64,000 nt of DNA, from assembly GCA_025560025.1 (NCBI GenBank), contig CP048485.1, forward strand, positions 1,240,001-1,304,000, read 5' to 3'. The position numbers and the translations under genes are program-made. The DNA is from Agrobacterium tumefaciens (GTDB lineage: Bacteria > Pseudomonadota > Alphaproteobacteria > Rhizobiales > Rhizobiaceae). Positions 38,746 through 46,980 of the stretch are shown piece after piece. The notes under the pieces were generated by a model. The model was given only the letters and a program-made list of their open reading frames with translations, did not search any database and had not been told where the DNA came from. Every line of letters starts with the position of its first letter. The stretch's first letter is position 1.

Positions 38746-39627
38746 TCAGCGGCTCAAAATCCAGTTCAAGACCGCCCGCCAGTCGGTCATGCGCACCGGT
38801 GTACCGTGGCTGCCGGTCTCATATCGCGTAAATCGAGCGGGCTCACCGGATTTCAGCAAACTGCGAAAAATGGTCGCCTGCTGATCGGCCGAATAAACCT
38901 TGTCGGCGCTGCCATGCGTGAACCAGACCGGCTTCCTCGCCTTGGCAAAGACGCTCTTGGGAAAATCAGGATCGACCGCACCGCCGAGGATCGCCATTCC
39001 CTTGAGGCTTGCAACGGCGGCCTTGTCGCGGCTGATGCCGTAGCAGATGAAACTGCCCATGGAAGCACAGGTCAGCACGACAGGCTTGCCGCCCGATTTT
39101 TTGGCCGCATCGGCAATCAGCGCCGCGATATCGGCAACGCCGTTCTCATCGAAGGAGCGCACGCTCGGCGCATAATAGGTGCCGCCATTGGCGACGGCCA
39201 GATTTTTCAGCCGGTTGAAATTGCCGCCGAACGTATAGTCGTTCATGCCGAGCCGCCGGTCACCGCCGCGCCCGTGAATGAAGATGACCGTGAAGGCCTG
39301 TCCGCTTGCCGGCCCGACGCGGCCAACCTCAAGCGCCCTGCCCTCAACGGAAACACTTTCCAGCGCCTGCGCCTTCTTCGGCGTCATATCGACATATTGC
39401 CGTTTCACCCGCCGCTCCGGCACCTCGTCGCGGCCGTTGATATCGCGCATTTCCTGATAGTCGACGACTTCTGAAGCGCCGCCATCGGCCGTGGAAAGCA
39501 CCGTCTGGGCGGAAAACAGCTCATCCTTGAAGGGGCGCAGCGGCCCGTCGGAGGCAAAGGCCGCAACCGGCATGGCCGCAACACTCAGGCTGAAAAGAGT
39601 ACAAAACGTGAAATGAGCTGTGGACAT
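38746..39627 (-). CDS. Exported alpha/beta hydrolase
   Basis: A 293-residue protein with a clear signal peptide (FCTLFSLSVAAMPVAAFAS). The hydrolase fold shows the oxyanion motif IFIHGRGGDRRLGMNDYTFGG, a nucleophile Ser in CASMGSF, and a catalytic His in the C-terminal GSHGTP. It resembles phospholipase/carboxylesterase-type enzymes, but the substrate is unknown. It is divergent from parE, separated by 224 bases that hold no recognised feature. Its neighbour relationship with tpiA is probably incidental. Confidence 0.8.
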   Translation of the reverse strand: MSTAHFTFCTLFSLSVAAMPVAAFASDGPLRPFKDELFSAQTVLSTADGGASEVVDYQEMRDINGRDEVPERRVKRQYVDMTPKKAQALESVSVEGRALEVGRVGPASGQAFTVIFIHGRGGDRRLGMNDYTFGGNFNRLKNLAVANGGTYYAPSVRSFDENGVADIAALIADAAKKSGGKPVVLTCASMGSFICYGISRDKAAVASLKGMAILGGAVDPDFPKSVFAKARKPVWFTHGSADKVYSADQQATIFRSLLKSGEPARFTRYETGSHGTPVRMTDWRAVLNWILSR

Positions 39628-39851
39628 GCCTTGGCTAACCGTTCATTCGTGGCTGCGAGACTTGCCATTGCAACCTCGCCAGCGCAATCCTCCTGTTGCG
39701 AAACCCTGACACAATCGTGGCATAGGATGCGCTGCGTTTGCCAGACGGACCCACTGGAATCGGACGGGAACCGCGTTTGGCGTTATGATTGACGCTACTG
39801 GCATAATGATTCGCATGGCGAAATTCTGACACACGACTTTGAACTTTGGAC

Positions 39852-41963
39852 ATGATGGACGACAGCAACGATCTCTTCTCCGGTCTTCCGGCAGCACGAA
39901 ACAGCGAAACGGAAACGAACGAGGATACGGTGAAAGCCGTAAATGCCCCGGCGACCGCAGCCGCCAACGCGAATGTGCAGCCGAAACCCGCAGCCGTTGC
40001 GGCCGTCACGCCGCCTGCACCCGTGTCTCCGTCCGGTGACGACTACGGCGCCTCCTCGATCCGCGTGCTCGAAGGGCTGGAGCCGGTGCGCATGCGCCCC
40101 GGCATGTATATTGGCGGCACCGATGAAAAGGCGCTGCACCATCTCTTCGCCGAAGTCATCGACAACTCCATGGACGAGGCCGTCGCCGGCCACGCCAATT
40201 TCATCGAGGTTCATCTCGATGCCGAAGGTTTCCTGACAGTCACCGACAATGGCCGCGGCATTCCGGTGGAAAACCACCCGCAGGTGCCGGGCAAGTCGAC
40301 GCTCGAAGTCATCATGACCAAGCTGCATGCCGGCGGCAAGTTCGATGGCAAGGCCTATGAGACATCGGGCGGCCTGCACGGCGTCGGCGTATCCGTGGTC
40401 AATGCGCTGTCCGATCTTCTCGAAGTGGAAGTGGCGCGTAATCGCAAGCTTTACCGCCAGCGCTTTTCGCGCGGCGCACCGATCGGCGGGCTTGAGGAAC
40501 TGGGGGATGTGCACAACCGTCGCGGCACCCGCGTGCGTTTCCATCCCGATCCGCAGATCTTCGGCGATCACGCCAAGTTCGAACCGGCCCGCATCTTCCG
40601 CATGGCCCGTTCCAAGGCCTATCTCTTCGGCGGCGTCGAAATCCGCTGGAGCTGCGATCCCGGCATGGTCCCGGCCGGCGGTGAAATCCCCGAAAAGGCC
40701 GTGTTCCATTTCCCCGGCGGCCTGAAGGATTATCTTGCCGCCACGCTCGGCAAGGAATTCACCGTCACCCGTGAGATTTTCTCCGGCCGCACGGAAAAGA
40801 CCGGCGGCCACGGTGCACTCGAATGGGCGGTGACCTGGTATGGCGGCGACACGCAGATTCATTCCTATTGCAATACCATTCCGACGCCCGAAGGCGGCAC
40901 GCATGAGGCCGGCTTCCGCATTGCGCTCACCAAGGGCCTGAAGAACTACGCGGATTTGACGCAGAACAAGCGCGCCAAGGACATCACCACCGACGACGTG
41001 ATGATCTCTGCCGCCGGCATGCTCTCCGTCTTCATCCGCGAGCCGGAATTCGTCGGCCAGACCAAGGACAAGCTCGCCACCGTCGAGGCACAGCGCATCG
41101 TCGAAAACGCGCTGCGCGATCCCTTCGACCATTATCTCGCCGGCAATCCGGGCGAAGCGGCAAAGCTGCTCGACTGGGTGATCGAGCGCGCCGAAGAGCG
41201 CCTGCGCCGCCGCAAGGAAAAGGAAGTCAACCGCAAGACCGCGGTGCGCAAGCTGCGCCTGCCCGGCAAGCTCGCGGACTGCGCCCAGAACACGGCGGAA
41301 AATGCGGAACTTTTCATCGTCGAGGGTGACTCGGCCGGCGGCTCGGCCAAGCAGGCGCGTAACCGCGCCAATCAGGCCATCCTGCCGCTGCGCGGCAAGA
41401 TCCTCAACGTCGGCAGTGCCAGCCGCGAAAAGCTCTCGGCCAACCAGCAGATCGCCGATCTCATCCAGGCGCTCGGCTGCGGTACCCGCACCAAGTACCG
41501 CGAAGAAGATTTGCGTTACGAGCGCATCATCATCATGACCGATGCCGATGTCGACGGCGCCCATATCGCCTCGCTGCTCATCACCTTCTTCTATCAGGAA
41601 ATGCCGGAACTCATTCGCGGCAATCACCTGTACCTCGCCGTGCCGCCGCTCTACGTCATCCGTCAGGGTGCCAAGAGCGCCTATGCCCGCGACGACGCCC
41701 ACCGCGCCGAGTTGATGGAAACCATGTTCAAGGGCAAGAAGGTCGAAATTGGCCGCTTCAAAGGCCTTGGTGAAATGATGGCCCAGCAGTTGAAGGAAAC
41801 CACCATGGATCCCGAAAAACGCACCCTGCTGCGCGTCGAGATCGATGATGTGGATTTCGAAGGCACCCGCGAAGCCGTCGACAATCTGATGGGCACCAAG
41901 GCCGATGCCCGCTTCCGTTTCATTCAGGAACGGGCGGCCTTCGCTGATAATCTGGATATCTGA
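39852..41963 (+). CDS. parE: DNA topoisomerase IV subunit B
   Basis: The ATPase subunit of topoisomerase IV, which decatenates daughter chromosomes. The 703-residue protein has the GHKL ATPase (EVIDNSMDEAVAG, TVTDNGRGIPV, GGLHGVGVSVVNALS), the transducer domain, and the TOPRIM domain (FIVEGDSAGGSAKQARNR and IIIMTDADVDGAHI). The N-terminal 60 residues are an Ala/Pro/Asn-rich extension absent from E. coli ParE. Presence of EGDSAGGS and the shorter length than GyrB (no insert) favour ParE. Start codons at 39852 and 39855 are both possible. Confidence 0.94.
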   Translation: MMDDSNDLFSGLPAARNSETETNEDTVKAVNAPATAAANANVQPKPAAVAAVTPPAPVSPSGDDYGASSIRVLEGLEPVRMRPGMYIGGTDEKALHHLFAEVIDNSMDEAVAGHANFIEVHLDAEGFLTVTDNGRGIPVENHPQVPGKSTLEVIMTKLHAGGKFDGKAYETSGGLHGVGVSVVNALSDLLEVEVARNRKLYRQRFSRGAPIGGLEELGDVHNRRGTRVRFHPDPQIFGDHAKFEPARIFRMARSKAYLFGGVEIRWSCDPGMVPAGGEIPEKAVFHFPGGLKDYLAATLGKEFTVTREIFSGRTEKTGGHGALEWAVTWYGGDTQIHSYCNTIPTPEGGTHEAGFRIALTKGLKNYADLTQNKRAKDITTDDVMISAAGMLSVFIREPEFVGQTKDKLATVEAQRIVENALRDPFDHYLAGNPGEAAKLLDWVIERAEERLRRRKEKEVNRKTAVRKLRLPGKLADCAQNTAENAELFIVEGDSAGGSAKQARNRANQAILPLRGKILNVGSASREKLSANQQIADLIQALGCGTRTKYREEDLRYERIIIMTDADVDGAHIASLLITFFYQEMPELIRGNHLYLAVPPLYVIRQGAKSAYARDDAHRAELMETMFKGKKVEIGRFKGLGEMMAQQLKETTMDPEKRTLLRVEIDDVDFEGTREAVDNLMGTKADARFRFIQERAAFADNLDI

Positions 41964-42029
41964 TCGTCCGGATGAACTCTTGAAAGGCAGCGCATGGCGC
42001 TGCCTTTTGTGTTGATGGGAGGCAACATC

Positions 42030-42920
42030 ATGCGGATTGTGCTGACGGGCAGTTCCGGTCGGGTCGGCCGCGCGATTTTCAGCGCCCTTGCCGGCAGGCA
42101 CGATGTCACCGGCATGGATCGCTCCCCCTTTTCCACCACCCATATCGTCGGCGATTTCGCGAACGAAGTGCACCTGCGCTCCGCTTTCGAACGGGCGGAT
42201 GCGGTGATCCATACGGCAGCGCTCCACGCCCCGCATGTCGGCATTGTCCCGGACACGGAATTCCAGCGCATCAATGTCGAGGGAACCCGTATGGTGGCGG
42301 AAGCGGCAATGGCGGCGGGCGTGCCGCGGCTGGTTTTCACCAGCACCACGGCGCTTTACGGACACGCGGTTTCCGCAGGGGCCTGCACCTTCATCGATGA
42401 AAAGACGCCGCCCCGGCCGAAAAGCATCTATCATCGCACCAAACTCGAAGCCGAGCAGATGCTGGAGGCGATGGCGGGCCCGCATCTCGCCGTGCGCGTG
42501 CTTCGCATGTCCAGAAGTTTCCCGGAGCCCGCCGACGTGATGGCGGCTTACCGGCTGCATCGCGGCGTCGATATTCGCGATGTCGCCGATGCCCATGTGC
42601 TGGCGTTGACCAATGCGGGAAACGATTTCCAGCGTTATATCATATCGGCAACCACCCCGTTTTCCGCCGATGACTGCGACAGCCTTGCCGAGGATGCAGC
42701 TTCCGTTCTCCGGCAGCGGACCCCGGCCCTCGCCGACGCTTTCGCGCAAAGGGAATGGGCACTGCCGGCAACGATTGACCGGATCTACTCACCCGCCCGC
42801 GCCGAAGAGAGGCTGGGCTGGACATCCCGCTTCGGTTTCGGCGAGGTACTTGCACAATTGGACCGGCGCAGTCTGGAGGTCCTGCCCGTGGGCGCCAATA
42901 TCAGCAGGAAATCCGAATAG
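42030..42920 (+). CDS. NAD(P)-dependent epimerase/dehydratase (extended SDR)
   Basis: A 296-residue extended short-chain dehydrogenase. The glycine-rich nucleotide motif is TGSSGRVGR (residues 6-14), and the catalytic YxxxK is seen as YHRTK. It probably epimerises or reduces a nucleotide sugar or related compound; the substrate is unknown. The ATG at 42030 is behind GGGAGG at about eight bases; the frame extends 12 codons upstream without support. It follows parE by 66 bases on the same strand and is convergent with clpP, ten bases apart. Confidence 0.82.
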   Translation: MRIVLTGSSGRVGRAIFSALAGRHDVTGMDRSPFSTTHIVGDFANEVHLRSAFERADAVIHTAALHAPHVGIVPDTEFQRINVEGTRMVAEAAMAAGVPRLVFTSTTALYGHAVSAGACTFIDEKTPPRPKSIYHRTKLEAEQMLEAMAGPHLAVRVLRMSRSFPEPADVMAAYRLHRGVDIRDVADAHVLALTNAGNDFQRYIISATTPFSADDCDSLAEDAASVLRQRTPALADAFAQREWALPATIDRIYSPARAEERLGWTSRFGFGEVLAQLDRRSLEVLPVGANISRKSE

Positions 42921-42930
42921 GCGTCCGGCC

Positions 42931-43539
42931 TTATGCCGCGACATCCTCACGAACGCCCAGAATGCGATCGATCAGGCCCCATTCCAGCGCTTGCTCCGCC
43001 GTCATGAAAAAATCCCGGTCCATGGCCGCTTCGAATTTTTCATAGCTGTGTTTGCAATGCTCGGAATAAAGCCGCGTCATGCGGTGCTTGGTCAGCCGTA
43101 TCTCCTCGGCATGGATCAGCATGTCCGAAGCCTGTCCCTGGAAACCGCCCAGCGGTTGATGAATGTGGATGCTGGCATTGGGAAGAGCGCTCCGCTCGCC
43201 CGGTGCACCCGCCATCAGCAGAAACGACCCCATGGAGCGCGCCGTTCCCATGCAGAGCGTATGAACCGGTGCGCGGATATAATGCATGGTGTCATACATG
43301 GCGAGACCGCTGGTCACCACACCGCCCGGCGAATTGATATAGAGATGGATCGGTTTCTTGGGGTTTTCCGCCTCGAGAAACAGCAATTGCGCGCAGACCA
43401 GCGCCGAAACCGTATCGTTCACCTCGCCGTTGAGAAAAATGATCCTTTCCCGCAACAGCCGGGAATAGATATCGAAAGACCTTTCTCCCCTTGACGATTG
43501 TTCGACTACCATAGGGACGAGTTGCATCGCTTCGCGCAT
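42931..43539 (-). CDS. clpP: ATP-dependent Clp protease proteolytic subunit (paralogue)
   Basis: The serine-protease subunit of Clp, 202 residues. The catalytic triad is intact: Ser102 (GTARSMGSF), His127 ([11 protein letters not shown]) and Asp176 (AAMDRDFF), with the same spacing as E. coli ClpP. The context differs from the usual clpP-clpX-lon order: no clpX or tig is adjacent, so this is probably one of several rhizobial ClpP isoforms rather than the main one. It may form mixed rings with another ClpP (inference). Confidence 0.9.
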   Translation of the reverse strand: MREAMQLVPMVVEQSSRGERSFDIYSRLLRERIIFLNGEVNDTVSALVCAQLLFLEAENPKKPIHLYINSPGGVVTSGLAMYDTMHYIRAPVHTLCMGTARSMGSFLLMAGAPGERSALPNASIHIHQPLGGFQGQASDMLIHAEEIRLTKHRMTRLYSEHCKHSYEKFEAAMDRDFFMTAEQALEWGLIDRILGVREDVAA

Positions 43540-43581
43540 TGGCGAACTCCTGTCGTTAAGAATGTCGGGGAACGGGTCGGA

Positions 43582-43941
43582 TCAGGCCGCGAGCTTGATC
43601 GGCGAACCGTTGTGGTTTGCGGCGGCCTTCGTCACACGGCCGGGCCTGGTGACGGGCAACGCATGAATGACCCGCAGGCTCGTGCCACCACGGTCATTCG
43701 ATGCGATCCTGAAGGTGACGGTGCTTTCCAGAAATGGCGGAACATTCTCCCGCAACCTGTAGCAGACTTCCTCACCGGGCGTGACATTGACCGCCTCCGG
43801 TTCCGCCAGGGCTTCCTGCGGCAACCAGTGCTCGCGAAATGCCGGAATACTGATTGCGCGCCAGACCTTCTGCGGCGGCTCATCAAGATCATATTCAAGC
43901 TCTAAATCATTTTTCGGCGCTTCGTGTATTTGCCTGTTCAT
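43582..43941 (-). CDS. SRPBCC/AHSA1-domain protein paired with an ArsR regulator
   Basis: A 119-residue protein with the helix-grip START-like fold typical of AHSA1/CalC proteins (YDLDEPPQKVWRAISIPAFREHWLP, then RIASNDRGGTSLRVIHALP). The family binds small hydrophobic ligands or assists Hsp90-like systems, but no function is assigned to this pairing. Its ATG overlaps the TGA of the ArsR gene (ATGA), so translation is coupled. ArsR-SRPBCC operons are common in Rhizobiales. The C-terminal 20 residues are low-complexity. Confidence 0.85.
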   Translation of the reverse strand: MNRQIHEAPKNDLELEYDLDEPPQKVWRAISIPAFREHWLPQEALAEPEAVNVTPGEEVCYRLRENVPPFLESTVTFRIASNDRGGTSLRVIHALPVTRPGRVTKAAANHNGSPIKLAA

Positions 43942-44252
43942 TGATCCATATCCTTCAGCAGGAGCTTGAGAGCCTCTATGCGCTGTGGCCAATAGGCGCG
44001 GTATTTGCCGAGCCATGCCGCAATGCGCGTCAGCCCGTCCGGATCGACCTCGTAATTGACGAAACGGCCCTGCCGCCTTTCAACCACGAGCCCTGCCCCG
44101 CGCAGAACCGACAGGTGCTGCGACATGGCCGGCTGGCTGATCTCGATCCCTTCGCGCAAAGCAGAAGCGTTCATGGCGCCATCCGCCAGCTTTTCGAAAA
44201 TGGCGCGCCGTGTCGGATCGGCCAGCGCCCGGAAAATATCGTTCTCTGTCAT
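43938..44252 (-). CDS. ArsR-family transcription regulator
   Basis: A 104-residue winged-helix repressor: ALADPTRRAIFEKLADGAMNASALREGIEISQPAMSQHLSVLRGAGLVVERRQGRFVNYEV. No metal-binding CxC or ELCVCDL motif is present, so the ligand is probably not a metal. The ATG at 44252 is chosen; the frame runs on upstream to 44285 but through the operator. A palindrome sits eight bases upstream. It is co-transcribed and overlapped with the SRPBCC gene, and is divergent from the phospholipase D gene. Confidence 0.9.
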   Translation of the reverse strand: MTENDIFRALADPTRRAIFEKLADGAMNASALREGIEISQPAMSQHLSVLRGAGLVVERRQGRFVNYEVDPDGLTRIAAWLGKYRAYWPQRIEALKLLLKDMDQ

Positions 44253-44259
44253 GCCAACA

Positions 44260-44277
44260 CATAAGCACACACTTATG
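44260..44277. promoter_or_regulatory. Putative ArsR operator (palindrome)
   Basis: CATAAG-CACACA-CTTATG is a perfect 6-6-6 inverted repeat, beginning eight bases upstream of the ArsR start codon. Position and symmetry fit an autoregulatory operator. It also lies in the spacer to the divergent phospholipase D gene (start near 44361), so both could respond. Confidence 0.7.
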
Positions 44278-44360
44278 CGTTTCACAAGCCCCGGGGTCTC
44301 GTATCCGTCTTGCGAGACGGCTTTTTAGAAACCGATATTCTCTCCGGCCGTGAACGCTTT

Positions 44361-45977
44361 ATGCCCTCGCGCGTTTTCATCCGGCCTGATAATCTTCAGG
44401 CGGGGGAGCGATCAAAACAAGTGACTGCATTTACGGTCTTCATTGCCATTCTTCTCCTGGTCATCGGATCGGGCCTGTTTGTCGTCATCGGCAAACAGCG
44501 GGAAAAAGCCATTCCCAAGCGCCCCTCCGCCGCCCTGCCCGTTGCGGAGGATAAAACCCGGCTTGACCGGCACTGGCAGTCGATACGGAACGGCTGGAGC
44601 GAAAAAAACGCGCTCTGCCTGCTGCATTCCAACCTTGATGCCTTTGCGGTGCGCGTGGCGGCTGCACGCGCGGCGGGACGCAGCCTCGATCTCATGTATT
44701 ACATGTGGAATGCCGATCTTACCGGGCGGCTGATGATGCGCGAAGTTATCGCCGCCGCCGACCGTGGCGTGCGTGTAAGGCTGCTTCTGGATGATCTCGG
44801 CGTTTCGATCTCCGACCGCATCTTCCATGCCATCGACAGCCACCCCAATATCGAACTGCGGCTGTTTAATCCAACAAGAGCGCGGGAAAACATCCTCTAC
44901 CGCAGCCTGGAACTCATCCTGCGCTTCCGGAGCGTCAACCGGCGCATGCACAACAAGGCGTGGATTGCCGACGGACGCGCGCTCATCGTCGGCGGGCGCA
45001 ATATTGGCGATGCCTATTTTGATGCCGCCGAGCGGGCGAATTTCCACGATTTCGATGTGCTCGGTTTCGGCAGGATCGTTGCCGATGCCACCGAAATCTT
45101 CGATGATTACTGGAACAGCGCGGTTTCCGTGCCGGTGCGCTCGCTTCTGGCAAGACGACCGAGCAAGCTTGCGAGATTGCGACGCGAGCTTGACGCCCTG
45201 CCGCACAGCGAGGCCGCCAAACCCTATCTGGAGCGCGTCGAAAGCCAGTATGGCAGCGGCCATTTCCTGATGTCGGATCGCCTTCACTGGGTCGATACCG
45301 CCGATGTGCTTGCCGATCCGCCGGAGAAAGCGGCGGGAAAACGCCGCAAGGGCCATAACTTCCTGATGGAAAGCCTGCTGCCGCTGATGCAGGCGGCAAG
45401 CGAGAGCCTGCACATCACCTCCCCCTATTTCATTCCCGGCAAACAGGGCGTGGACATTTTCCTGGATCTGGCAGAGCGCGGCGTGTCGGTCGCCATCCTC
45501 ACCAATTCGCTGGCCGCAACCGATGTGGCAGCCGTTCATGCCGGTTACGCCCGTTATCGAAAACCGCTTCTGCTGGGCGGCGTGAACCTGCATGAATTAC
45601 GCTCCCAGGCGGACCAGGGCAGCTTCACGCTACGTGGTTCGGGACAGGCAAGCCTTCACACCAAGGCCTTCACCCGCGACGGTAAGACCGGCTATATCGG
45701 CTCGCTCAATTTCGATCCGCGCTCCGCCTCGCTCAATACCGAAATGGGCGTCGTCTTCAACTCAGCCCCGCTGGTTGCCCGCATGGACGAGATATTCTCC
45801 GATGAAATCCGCCGCATGATGAGTTTCGAGCTGGGTATGGACAATGACAACCGTCTCCTCTGGATGACGGAAGAACAGGGTCAGCCAAAAATATACCGGC
45901 GCGAACCCGACGCTGCCATCAGCCGTCGGATCATCGCCGGTATCATGCGCATCCTGCCGCTTGAATCACAGCTGTGA
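44361..45977 (+). CDS. Phospholipase D-family cardiolipin synthase-like protein (ClsC type)
   Basis: A 538-residue membrane-anchored protein with one N-terminal helix (FTVFIAILLLVIGSGLFVVIG, about residues 24-44) and two HKD motifs: HNKAWIADGRALIVGG from residue 197 and HTKAFTRDGKTGYIGSLNF from residue 433. The arrangement matches bacterial cardiolipin synthases of the ClsC/YmdC type, which condense phosphatidylglycerol with another phospholipid. Three starts are possible (44310, 44361, 44421), none with a strong ribosome site. It is divergent from the ArsR operon. Confidence 0.85.
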   Translation: MPSRVFIRPDNLQAGERSKQVTAFTVFIAILLLVIGSGLFVVIGKQREKAIPKRPSAALPVAEDKTRLDRHWQSIRNGWSEKNALCLLHSNLDAFAVRVAAARAAGRSLDLMYYMWNADLTGRLMMREVIAAADRGVRVRLLLDDLGVSISDRIFHAIDSHPNIELRLFNPTRARENILYRSLELILRFRSVNRRMHNKAWIADGRALIVGGRNIGDAYFDAAERANFHDFDVLGFGRIVADATEIFDDYWNSAVSVPVRSLLARRPSKLARLRRELDALPHSEAAKPYLERVESQYGSGHFLMSDRLHWVDTADVLADPPEKAAGKRRKGHNFLMESLLPLMQAASESLHITSPYFIPGKQGVDIFLDLAERGVSVAILTNSLAATDVAAVHAGYARYRKPLLLGGVNLHELRSQADQGSFTLRGSGQASLHTKAFTRDGKTGYIGSLNFDPRSASLNTEMGVVFNSAPLVARMDEIFSDEIRRMMSFELGMDNDNRLLWMTEEQGQPKIYRREPDAAISRRIIAGIMRILPLESQL

Positions 45978-45990
45978 GAATGAACGCCGG

Positions 45991-46824
45991 TCAGGCTGCG
46001 GGTCTCACCCCGGCCTTGGCCAATTGTATCTGCACCAGCGTATCGAGGTTCTGGTTCACGCGGCAGTAGAATTCCTCGTCGATGAAGGGCCGCAGCATGA
46101 AATCATTGCCGCCCGCCTTCAGGAACCGGGCTGATAGCAGCCGGTTGGTGGAAGAGGAAACGCCGATGATGCGCAGCTCATGCGAACCGCGCACGGTGCG
46201 AATGCGCCGCGTCAGTTCGAAACCGTCAATATCGGGCATGTTATAATCCGTCACCACCAGCCCGATGTCGGGGTTGGCCTTCAATATTTCGAGCGCCTTG
46301 GCGCCGCTATCGGCAAGGCTGACGCGGAAATTATAGCGTTTCAGACGGCTGGAAAGCAGCGCCCGCGCCGTCGGGCTGTCATCGACGATCAGCACATGGT
46401 GGCGGTGGTTGGTGAGAAACCGGCAGACGGATTCCGTCAGCATGTCCACGGCGAAGATATTGTCTTTCAGAATATAATCGACCACATCCTTGGCGATCAG
46501 CGTCTCGCGGGTCGCCTCGTGGAAGGTGCTGGTGAAAACGATGGTCGGAATCGAAAGGTCGATCAGATATTCCAGCGCCTCGCCCTTTTCCGCCCCCGGC
46601 AGGTTGATGTTGGAAATTGCCAGCGTCACCGGTTCGGGCGAATGCTCATAACAGGCCTGCAGCTCTTCAAAAGAGCGGCACACCTCCACCGTTACGCCCA
46701 GCATCTCCTTCAGGCGCATGCTCACCATCTGGGTGAAAACGTTGCTGTCTTCCGCAAGCAAAATGCGGTTATTGGTAAAGGGCACGCCCGAATATTGCAT
46801 GCCCGTAATGCCGAGAAAATTCAT
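45991..46824 (-). CDS. Double-receiver response regulator with a degenerate first receiver
   Basis: A 277-residue protein made of two receiver domains and no output domain. The first (ILLAEDSNVFTQM ...) has Asn72 at the phospho-acceptor position (AISNINLPG), so it should not accept phosphate. The second (HHVLIVDDSPTARALL) keeps the acid pair 148-149 and the acceptor Asp193 (VVTDYNMPDIDG) and ends in a KAGG-type motif. It may be an adaptor in a phosphorelay or motility system. The start could also be GTG at 46917; neither has a clear ribosome site. Confidence 0.85.
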   Translation of the reverse strand: MNFLGITGMQYSGVPFTNNRILLAEDSNVFTQMVSMRLKEMLGVTVEVCRSFEELQACYEHSPEPVTLAISNINLPGAEKGEALEYLIDLSIPTIVFTSTFHEATRETLIAKDVVDYILKDNIFAVDMLTESVCRFLTNHRHHVLIVDDSPTARALLSSRLKRYNFRVSLADSGAKALEILKANPDIGLVVTDYNMPDIDGFELTRRIRTVRGSHELRIIGVSSSTNRLLSARFLKAGGNDFMLRPFIDEEFYCRVNQNLDTLVQIQLAKAGVRPAA

Positions 46825-46934
46825 CCTGCCCCAGTCCCCCGTCGTATTTAAGGGAAAATAGCAGGCGCGTTTTGCAGAATAATTAATGACACTTTTGCCG
46901 GCAAACGAGTTACGCACATGCTTACCTAAACGGA

Positions 46935-46958
46935 AATACGGCCCGCAAGGGCCGTATT
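46935..46958 (-). terminator. Terminator of the dehydrogenase-GcvT gene
   Basis: AATACGGCCC-GCAA-GGGCCGTATT is a ten-base perfect stem with a GCAA tetraloop, 22 bases beyond the stop of the 46981-49494 gene. The following bases (TCCGTTTAG) are only weakly T-rich. Confidence 0.7.
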
Positions 46959-46980
46959 GTCAGTGCGGATAGAAGCGGTC

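Noticed and set aside
39795..42749. A 984-codon open frame on the minus strand
   Set aside because: It is antisense to parE and the SDR gene, both of which have clear catalytic motifs; its product has no recognisable domain and looks like a high-GC shadow.
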